Source of the DNA: Fodinibacter luteus
GTDB taxonomy: Bacteria; Actinomycetota; Actinomycetes; Actinomycetales; Dermatophilaceae
DNA length: 64,000 nucleotides
Reading direction: 5' to 3'
Assembly (NCBI RefSeq): GCF_039541575.1
Contig: NZ_BAABGM010000003.1
Location: 186,001-250,000, forward strand
In this document: positions 58,256 to 64,000 of the stretch, one piece after another
Position numbering within the stretch: the stretch's first letter is position 1
Layout: the number at the start of each line of letters is the position of its first letter
Translations under genes and position numbers: made by a program
Notes under the pieces: model-generated
Database searches by the model: none
Seen by the model: only the letters and a program-made list of their open reading frames with translations
What the model was told of the DNA's origin: nothing

Positions 58256-60208
58256 ATGGACGATCGGGACGCACCGGGCACGGAGGGGATGCCCCGGGCC
58301 GCCACGGCCATCGCCGTGGTGGCCTGGGGCACTGCCGTGCTCGCGGTCGTCCTGAGCGTCGTGGCCCGCCCACCGCTCGACGAGGGCCTGTGGTTCCTCC
58401 TCGTCGACGTCACGGTCGCCTGCGTCTACGGCACGGTGGCCGCGGTCATCCTCTCCCGGCGGCGGCACCCCGTGCCCTGGCTGCTCGCGCTCGCGGCGGT
58501 CGGGGGCGGTCTCGCGGCGCTCGGGTTCGGCTACCGGGCCCTCGCCGCCGCCCGTCCGGGGCTCCCGCCCCTCGAGGCGCTCGGGGCCCTGCAGGGCCTC
58601 GCGTGGGTGCCGGGCACGCTCGCCCTCTTCCTCGTCGTGCCGTGGCTCGTGCGCGACCACCCGCTCGGCCGCGCGGTCTGGGGCGTCGTCGCCGGGTCCG
58701 CGCTCATCACCCTCTTCCTCCTCGCCCAGGTCATGGTCGCCGAGTGGGCCTTCTCGGCGCTCGTCGCCGCGATCGTCGTGCTGGGGCTCGTCACCGCGGG
58801 CGCCGTCGAGGTGCGGCACCGTCGCGGCCCCGTCGCCGAGCGCAACGGGCTGGGGTGGCTCGCGCTCGGCACCGCCGTGCTCGCCCTGTCGTTCCTGCCC
58901 CTCGCGCTCCCGTGGGGGCTGGTGGCGATCCCGGTCTGGTTCACCCCCGTCCTCCACCTCGCGTCCCAGGCCGTCTACCCGGCGGCGGTCCTCGTGGCCG
59001 TGCTCCGCGGCCGGATGTGGGGGCTCCAGCTCGCCGTGAGCCGCACCGTGCTCGCGGGCCTCATGACCGTCGCCCTGACGACCACCTACGTCGTCGTGAC
59101 CTGGCTGGTCACGCTCGTCGTCCCGGGGGCCGGGTTCGGCCAGCTCGTCGGCGCCGCCGTCGTCGCGGTGGCCGTCCAGCCGGCCCGGATCGCGCTCGAG
59201 CGCCGCGTCCACCGCCTCGTCCACGGTGCCGCGGCCACCCCTGAGCACGTCGTCCGGCGGCTCGGCAGCCACCTCAGCGTCGAGGGTTCCGCCGACAGCC
59301 TGCTCAACGGCCTCGCCGCCGACGTCGGCACGGCGATGCGGCTCGAGTCGGTGACCCTGCGCACCCCCGGCGTGGACCACGTGCTGTGGGGGATGCCGTC
59401 CGGCGCCCCCACCGTCGTGCCCCTGCGGCACCGCGGCGAGGAGGTCGGCACGATGGAGGTCACCCTGCCCGGCGGGGAGTCCCTCGGTGCCACCGGTGAA
59501 CGCACCCTCGCCGACCTCGGCAACGTCGTCGCCACCGCGGTGGCCGTGACCCGCGCGGCGCGCGAGGTCGAGGACGCGCGCCAGCGCCTCGCCCGCGCGC
59601 GACTCGAGGAGCGCCGCGTCATCCGCCGCGAGATCCACGACGGGCTCGGCCCCTCGCTCGCCGGCCTGCGGCTCGGGCTGCGCGGGGCGCGGAACCTGCT
59701 CGACACCGACCCGGCCGCGGCCGCCGAGCTGCTCGGCACCCTCCAGGACGAGCTCGACCAGCGGGTCGACGACGTCCGCACCCTCTCGCACAGCCTCCTC
59801 CCCCCGGTCCTCGACGAGCTGGGCCTGGGCGCGGCGCTCGAGGAGCTCGCCGCCCGCCACGCCGAGGACGGCCTCACGGTGCGGCTGCACCTCGACCACG
59901 GCGAGGTGGCCGACCCGATGCTCGCCGCCGCGGCCTACGGCATCGTCGGCGAGGCCCTCGTCAACGTGAGCCGGCACAGCGGGGCGAGTGAGTGCACCGT
60001 GCGCACCGACTCCTCGTCGGGCTCGCTCGTCGTCACGGTGTCGGACCCCGGTCGCGGCATCGGCGCGGACGCCCGCGCCGGGGTCGGCAGTCGCGCGATG
60101 CGCGAGCGCGCCGAGGAGCAGGGCGGGCGGCTCGACATCCGGTCGGCACCGGGCGCCGGCACGGTCGTCGAGGCGGTCCTCCCGGTAGGGGTGCCCAGCC
60201 GTGCGTGA
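58256..60208 (+). CDS. Membrane sensor histidine kinase, NarX/LiaS (HisKA_3) type
   Basis: Encodes 650 residues. About nine hydrophobic helices occupy residues 10-320, followed by a GAF-like region, then the HisKA_3 domain with the phosphoacceptor His461 in RREIHDGLGPSLAGLRLGL. The HATPase domain has the G-boxes SDPGRGIGADARAG and GGRLDIRSAPGAGT. The multi-helix sensor suggests detection of a membrane or lipid signal. A TATGCT box lies 9 nt before the ATG at 58256; an in-frame GTG lies 2 codons earlier. Its end overlaps the response regulator by 8 bp. Confidence 0.9.
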   Translation: MDDRDAPGTEGMPRAATAIAVVAWGTAVLAVVLSVVARPPLDEGLWFLLVDVTVACVYGTVAAVILSRRRHPVPWLLALAAVGGGLAALGFGYRALAAARPGLPPLEALGALQGLAWVPGTLALFLVVPWLVRDHPLGRAVWGVVAGSALITLFLLAQVMVAEWAFSALVAAIVVLGLVTAGAVEVRHRRGPVAERNGLGWLALGTAVLALSFLPLALPWGLVAIPVWFTPVLHLASQAVYPAAVLVAVLRGRMWGLQLAVSRTVLAGLMTVALTTTYVVVTWLVTLVVPGAGFGQLVGAAVVAVAVQPARIALERRVHRLVHGAAATPEHVVRRLGSHLSVEGSADSLLNGLAADVGTAMRLESVTLRTPGVDHVLWGMPSGAPTVVPLRHRGEEVGTMEVTLPGGESLGATGERTLADLGNVVATAVAVTRAAREVEDARQRLARARLEERRVIRREIHDGLGPSLAGLRLGLRGARNLLDTDPAAAAELLGTLQDELDQRVDDVRTLSHSLLPPVLDELGLGAALEELAARHAEDGLTVRLHLDHGEVADPMLAAAAYGIVGEALVNVSRHSGASECTVRTDSSSGSLVVTVSDPGRGIGADARAGVGSRAMRERAEEQGGRLDIRSAPGAGTVVEAVLPVGVPSRA

Positions 60209-60848
60209 TCCGATCCGGGTCGCCATCGTCGACGACCACCCCGTCTTCCGGCTGGGGATGGCCGGCCTGCTCGGGTCGCTCGAGGGCGTCACCGTCGTCG
60301 CGCAGGCCGCGGACGCGGCGCAGGCCCTCGCCATCGACCCGGGGTCGGTCGACGTCGTGCTCATGGACCTCCACCTCGGCGACGACTCCGGCATCGAGAC
60401 GACGAGGGAGCTGCTGCGCCGTGACCCGGGTGCGCGCGTGCTCGTCGTCACGATGCGCGAGGACGACGAGTCGGTCGTGGCCTGCATGCGGGTCGGGGCG
60501 CGCGGCTACCTGCTCAAGGGCGCCGCACCCGACGAGGTGGAGCGCGCCGTGCGCGCCGTCGCCAACGGCGAGGTCATCCTCGGCCCGGCCGTCGCGGCGC
60601 GAGCCGTCGCCGTCCTCACGTCCGGGCGCACCGCGGCGCGGGTGCCCTTCCCCGAGCTCACCGACCGCGAGCGGGAGGTGCTCGACCTCGTCGCCCGCGG
60701 CTTCGACAACCTCACGATCGCCCGCCGGATGGTGCTCAGCCCCAAGACGGTGCGCAACCACGTGTCCAACGTGCTCACCAAGCTCGGGGTCCCCGACCGC
60801 TCGGCCGCCATCGTGCGGGCGAGGGAGGGCGGCCTCGGCGCGGACTGA
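60201..60848 (+). CDS. NarL/FixJ-family response regulator
   Basis: Encodes 215 residues. The receiver domain has VDDHPVFR at the N-terminus, the phosphorylated Asp56 in VVLMDLHLG, and the Lys in YLLKGA. The C-terminal LuxR-type HTH is LTDREREVLDLVARGFDNLTIARRMVLSPKTVRNHVSNVLTKLG. The GTG overlaps the kinase gene by 8 bp, so the two form a co-translated pair. Targets are not evident; the gene stands beside a tandem repeat rather than a regulated operon. Confidence 0.93.
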   Translation: MRDPIRVAIVDDHPVFRLGMAGLLGSLEGVTVVAQAADAAQALAIDPGSVDVVLMDLHLGDDSGIETTRELLRRDPGARVLVVTMREDDESVVACMRVGARGYLLKGAAPDEVERAVRAVANGEVILGPAVAARAVAVLTSGRTAARVPFPELTDREREVLDLVARGFDNLTIARRMVLSPKTVRNHVSNVLTKLGVPDRSAAIVRAREGGLGAD

Positions 60849-60865
60849 CCGCGCCGGCCGGTCGC

Positions 60866-60972
60866 GCGGGGGCGTCGCGTGCGGGGGCGTCGCGCGGGGG
60901 CGTCGCGCGGGGGCGTCGCGCGGGGGCGTCGTGCGGGGGCGTCGTGCGGGGGCGTCGCGCGGGGCGTCGCGT
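60866..60972. repeat. 13-bp tandem repeat, about eight copies
   Basis: GGGGGCGTCGCGC (with CGTGC variants) is repeated head to tail about eight times between the response regulator and the decarboxylase. No unique spacers separate the units. Confidence 0.85.
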
Positions 60973-61030
60973 ATCTGGAAGGCCGTCGCCCGCTCCTCTC
61001 CCTCAGGACCACCACCCGAGGAGGAACGCC

Positions 61031-62275
61031 ATGACGGTGACCTACGAGAGGACCCGCGAGGCCGTCGACGCCGCGCCACCGGCGCCGGTCGCCGCGGTCC
61101 GGGCGCCACGGCTCGCGACGGCCGCCGCCCCGGCCCCCGTCCGGGCGCTGGCCGCGGTCCATGCGGAGGCCGCACCCGCCGGGCCGGACGTCACGCCGCG
61201 GCTCGAGCTGAGCATCGGCACCGCGGTCTCGCGCTTCCTCCGCCTCGCGTCGGCGCTGCCCGGCACGGCGGTCCACTACGCCGTCAAGGCCAACCCCCAC
61301 CCCGTGCTGCTGCGCGCCCTCGCCCAGGCGGGGTGCCGGTTCGACGTCGCGAGCCCCGGGGAGGTGCGGGCCGCGCTGGCAGCCGGCGCACCGGCATCCC
61401 ACCTCGTGCACTCCAACCCGGTCGCGCGCCGCGACCACCTGGCGCAGGCGTACGCCCTCGGTGTGCGGCTCTTCGTCGTCGACTCGGCGGGTGAGGTGGC
61501 CAAGGTCGCCGACGCCGCGCCCGGGTCGTCGGTGCTCGTGCGGATCGTCACGTCCGGGTCGGGCTCGGACTGGCCGCTGTCGCGCAAGTACGGCTGCCCG
61601 GTCGACGACGCCGTGGGCCTGCTCGTGGATGCCGGGCGCCTCGGGCTCGACCCCGCCGGCGTGTCGTTCCACGTCGGCTCACAGCAGCGCGACCCGCAGG
61701 CGTGGGGGCCGCCGATCCGCTCGGCGGCGCGCGTCTTCGAGGCCGTGCGGGCGCGCGGCTTCGGGCCGTGGCTGCTCGACCTCGGCGGCGGGTTCCCGGC
61801 GGTGCTCGAGGGCGGCGACGTGCCGCCGGTCCGCGACTACGGGCGGGCCATCGACGGGCACCTTCGTGCGGCCTTCGGGGACGACCGGCCGCAGACGCTC
61901 GTCGAGCCCGGCCGTGGGGTCGTCGGGGATGCCGGCACGGTCGTGACGAGCGTCGTCGGCGTCGTCGACCGCGGTGGTGTGCGGTGGGTCTTCGTCGACG
62001 CCGGGGTCTTCACCGGCCTCGTCGAGACCCTCGACGAGGCGATCCGCTACCGCCTGGAGACCCCTGGCGTCCACGGCCCGACCGGACCGTGCGTGCTCGC
62101 CGGCCCGACGTGCGACAGCGCGGACGTGCTGTACGAGACGACGCCGGTCTCGCTCCCGCTCGCGCTCGCCGAGGGCGACGAGCTGCGCATCCACGCGGCC
62201 GGGGCGTACTCCGCGTGCTACTCGACGGTGGGCTTCAACGGGTTCTCGCCCCTGCCGACCGTCATCACGCGCTGA
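61031..62275 (+). CDS. PLP-dependent ornithine/lysine-type decarboxylase, fold type III
   Basis: Encodes 414 residues. The PLP lysine is Lys86 in YAVKANPHP. Other class features are SPGEVRAAL, HVGSQQRDPQ, LDLGGGFPAVLEG, VEPGRGVVG, the substrate-side GPTCDSADVLYE with the active-site Cys, and the terminal AGAYSACY. Together these mark the eukaryotic-type ornithine/diaminopimelate decarboxylase family; the CDSADVLYE motif favours ornithine or lysine. The first ~55 residues are Ala/Pro-rich and not conserved. GAGGAGG lies 6 nt before the ATG. Product would be putrescine or cadaverine. Confidence 0.88.
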   Translation: MTVTYERTREAVDAAPPAPVAAVRAPRLATAAAPAPVRALAAVHAEAAPAGPDVTPRLELSIGTAVSRFLRLASALPGTAVHYAVKANPHPVLLRALAQAGCRFDVASPGEVRAALAAGAPASHLVHSNPVARRDHLAQAYALGVRLFVVDSAGEVAKVADAAPGSSVLVRIVTSGSGSDWPLSRKYGCPVDDAVGLLVDAGRLGLDPAGVSFHVGSQQRDPQAWGPPIRSAARVFEAVRARGFGPWLLDLGGGFPAVLEGGDVPPVRDYGRAIDGHLRAAFGDDRPQTLVEPGRGVVGDAGTVVTSVVGVVDRGGVRWVFVDAGVFTGLVETLDEAIRYRLETPGVHGPTGPCVLAGPTCDSADVLYETTPVSLPLALAEGDELRIHAAGAYSACYSTVGFNGFSPLPTVITR

Positions 62276-62372
62276 GCGGCGCCGCCGGGGTGCGGCAGGA
62301 CGCGCACGATCGGGTCCCACGCGGGCCGTGCGGCGTGCGGGGGAGCCCCGCGTCGTCCCGTGGCGCCCCCAG

Positions 62373-63677
62373 TCACCCGCCCGGCGCGGTGGGCGGGTGA
62401 CCGGCATCCGGCGTGGGGCGGAACGCGACGCGCGTCGGGGCGTGGCGGGCGACGGCGAGGACCTCGACCGTCCACCCCTCGAGGTGCACGACCTCGCCCG
62501 GGCCCCGGGGCACCCGGCCGAGCTCGGCCATGACGAGGCCGGAGACGGTCGTGTAGTCCCCCCCGACCCGCTCCGGGAGCTCGATGCCGAGGTCCGGCAG
62601 GTCGTGGAGCGGGAAGGTGCCGGGCACGACGACGCCGCCGCCGTCGAGGGGGGCCACGGTGGCCAGGTCGCGGTCGGTCTCGTCGTAGATCTCGCCGACG
62701 ACCTCCTCCAGGAGGTCCTCGAGGGTGACGATCCCGTCGGCCTCGCCGTACTCGTCGAGGACGACCGCGAGCTGCTGGCGCTCGGTCTTGAAGCGGTGGA
62801 GGGCGTCGGCGACCCGCATCGTGTCGGGGACGTAGAGCGCCGGGGTCGCGACCGAGGAGACGGGCTCGTCGCCACCGCGGTGGACGTTCGACCAGTGGAC
62901 CACCCCGACGACGTGGTCGAGGTGGTGGCGCCGGGTGACCGGGGCCCTCGAGTACCCGGCCTCGGCGAGCGCCTCGAGCGCCTGGGAGGCCGACAGGTCG
63001 GCGTCGAGGGTGAAGACCGAGCCGCGGGGCACCATGACCTGCCGCAGCAGCCGGGTGTCGATCTCGAGCGCCCCGGTGAGGATCTCGCGCTGCTCGGCGT
63101 GGAGCATGCCGTGGCTCACGACGAGGTCGCGCAGCTCCTCGCGGGTCATCGCCGGCCCCGACGCGCCCGGGGTGATCCCGAAGAGGCGCACGACGGCGTT
63201 GCTCGCCGCGCCGAGGAGCGCGACGACCGGTCGTGACAGGCGCGAGACGAGGTCGATCGGGCCGGCCGCCACGAGTGCCCACGGCAGGGCGCGCTGCATC
63301 GCGACCCGCTTCGGGGCGAGCTCACCGAGGACGAGCGTGACGAAGGTGAGCACGAGGGTCACGCCCGCGACCGCGACCGCCTCCGCGGCCCCCCCGAGGG
63401 GGGACAGGTACGGCACGAGGGGTTCGGCGAGCGAGACGGCGGCCGCCGCCGAGGCGAGGAAGCCGGCGAGCGTGATCCCGATCTGGATCGTCGCGAGGAA
63501 GCGGTTGGGGTCGCGCGCGAGGCGCACCAGGCGCAGGGTCCGGGGCGTCCCCTCGCGCTCGAGCTGCGCCAGCTGCCCCTCCCGGAGCGAGACGAGGGCC
63601 ATCTCGCTGCCGGCGAAGGCCGCGTTGAGAAGCACGAGCAGGCCGACGAGCGCGAGGTTCGTCCAGTAACCGTCCAC
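62373..63677 (-). CDS. CNNM/HlyC-CorC family membrane protein
   Basis: Encodes 434 residues. The N-terminal CNNM (DUF21) domain has LVLLNAAFAGSEMALVSLREGQL and FVTLVLGELAPKRVAMQ with about three membrane helices. Two CBS domains follow (VMVPRGSVFTLDADLSASQALEAL and TMRVADALHRFK). The C-terminal CorC/HlyC domain contains LDEYGEADGIVTLEDLLEEVVGEIYDE and GDYTTVSGLVMAELGRVP. Members are linked to magnesium or cobalt homeostasis. GTG start at 63677 with GGAGGGG 2-4 nt upstream. Confidence 0.9.
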   Translation of the reverse strand: MDGYWTNLALVGLLVLLNAAFAGSEMALVSLREGQLAQLEREGTPRTLRLVRLARDPNRFLATIQIGITLAGFLASAAAAVSLAEPLVPYLSPLGGAAEAVAVAGVTLVLTFVTLVLGELAPKRVAMQRALPWALVAAGPIDLVSRLSRPVVALLGAASNAVVRLFGITPGASGPAMTREELRDLVVSHGMLHAEQREILTGALEIDTRLLRQVMVPRGSVFTLDADLSASQALEALAEAGYSRAPVTRRHHLDHVVGVVHWSNVHRGGDEPVSSVATPALYVPDTMRVADALHRFKTERQQLAVVLDEYGEADGIVTLEDLLEEVVGEIYDETDRDLATVAPLDGGGVVVPGTFPLHDLPDLGIELPERVGGDYTTVSGLVMAELGRVPRGPGEVVHLEGWTVEVLAVARHAPTRVAFRPTPDAGHPPTAPGG

Positions 63678-64000
63678 GGCCCCTCCCCGTCGTCAGGCTG
63701 CGACGAGGGGACGCGTGCGCCCCTGCTCTTCGGGCGACGAGGTCGTCGTCGGGTCGCCGCCCGTCGGGCGTCGGTGGGTGAGGAGGTGCACGGGATGGCC
63801 GTCGGGGTCCATGGCTCTCTCGGGTCGGGGATGGTCGGGGGGGAACGCACGACCGCACGGGACGGTTCCGACCGCGGATGCCGGGAACACCAGGGCCGCC
63901 GCCTAAGTTGAGTCAGGTGAACGCAAGTTTCGGGCGGCCGGTTTGCTCAGGACACCTCGCCCGGCCTACCGTGAGTCCCGAGCACTCAACCACAGGACGA
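63678..64000. other. 323-bp region without a supported gene
   Basis: Holds no reading frame with convincing codon use or homology. The last bases (CACAGGACGA) resemble a ribosome site for a rightward gene starting beyond the window, so its right half is probably that gene's promoter. No hairpin or operator is clear. Confidence 0.5.

Noticed and set aside
60866..60972. Possible CRISPR array
   Set aside because: Units are contiguous 13-mers with no spacers and no cas genes nearby.
60858..61175. Arg/Pro-rich leftward frames through the 13-bp repeats
   Set aside because: Composition is only the translation of the tandem repeat; no start signals and overlap with the real decarboxylase gene.
63693..63812. 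39-residue leftward frame after the CNNM gene start
   Set aside because: Has an ATG and a weak GAGAG upstream but no hydrophobic or conserved pattern, and polar low-complexity content; not supportable.
63906..63990. TTGAGT and ACTCAA half-sites resembling an HspR (HAIR) site
   Set aside because: The two halves are about 80 bp apart instead of 7 bp, so they do not form a HAIR operator.
1..64000. tRNA, rRNA, prophage or biosynthetic gene cluster
   Set aside because: I saw no cloverleaf sequences, rRNA segments, integrase, phage structural genes, or NRPS/PKS modules.

Overview
The window is 64 kb of very GC-rich actinobacterial chromosome with dense, mostly short operons on both strands. A bacterial proteasome activator (Bpa/PafE), a class F/E-type sortase, tandem-GNAT and WS/DGAT acyltransferases and many leaderless start codons all point to Actinomycetota. 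Codon use and gene content suggest a Micrococcales member of the Intrasporangiaceae/Dermatophilaceae kind. That placement is an inference; no rRNA or tRNA gene is present to confirm it.

Layout. 1-4.4 kb: a polyol (mannitol/sorbitol-type) uptake locus with a lipoprotein binding protein, the start of a permease, an AraC regulator and mannitol 2-dehydrogenase. 4.7-5.7 kb: a secreted SGNH esterase. 5.9-10.5 kb: a ROK regulator followed by a xylose/ribose-type ABC importer (binding protein, ATPase, permease). 10.5-16.8 kb: ferredoxin-like protein, a DUF998-metallophosphoesterase fusion, HAD phosphatase, flavoprotein dehydrogenase and Bpa. 17-26.8 kb: sortase and DUF4397 surface protein, MFS, small membrane proteins, quinone oxidoreductase, a Tat-exported PhoX-like protein, a CrtI-like oxidoreductase, and an IclR/MarR pair divergent from an ABC exporter.

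29-38.3 kb: a histidine utilisation (hut) regulon in two transcription units. hutH-hutU convert histidine to imidazolonepropionate. A second unit of four genes, each overlapping the next by 4 bp, encodes an M20 amidohydrolase (probable alternative N-formylglutamate deformylase), HutF, HutI and a DUF2804 protein. The two units have near-identical promoters: the same 16-bp inverted repeat exactly 42 nt upstream of the same TCCAAT box. This is the clearest undescribed regulatory signal in the window.

38.4-43.2 kb: two alpha/beta hydrolases, a WS/DGAT acyltransferase and an epimerase (neutral-lipid type locus), and DUF4235. 43.3-46.9 kb: a TPP riboswitch controlling an ECF thiamine-precursor transporter whose two ATPase domains and EcfT subunit are fused into one 910-residue protein with a palindrome-rich linker. 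47-64 kb: two MFS exporters, a DUF5701 protein apparently starting at ATC, M20 peptidase, DHFR/RibD-like reductase, membrane proteins, GNAT, AMIN-like lipoprotein, DUF389, a NarL-type two-component system, an ornithine/lysine decarboxylase and a CNNM/HlyC-CorC transporter.

Genome-scale signals: at least eleven start codons sit 6-8 nt after a TANNNT box (leaderless transcripts). The word GGATGCC/GGCATCC is strongly over-represented, and uses the rare GAT codon where GAC is otherwise near-universal. Long hairpins at gene ends fall into recurring sequence families.
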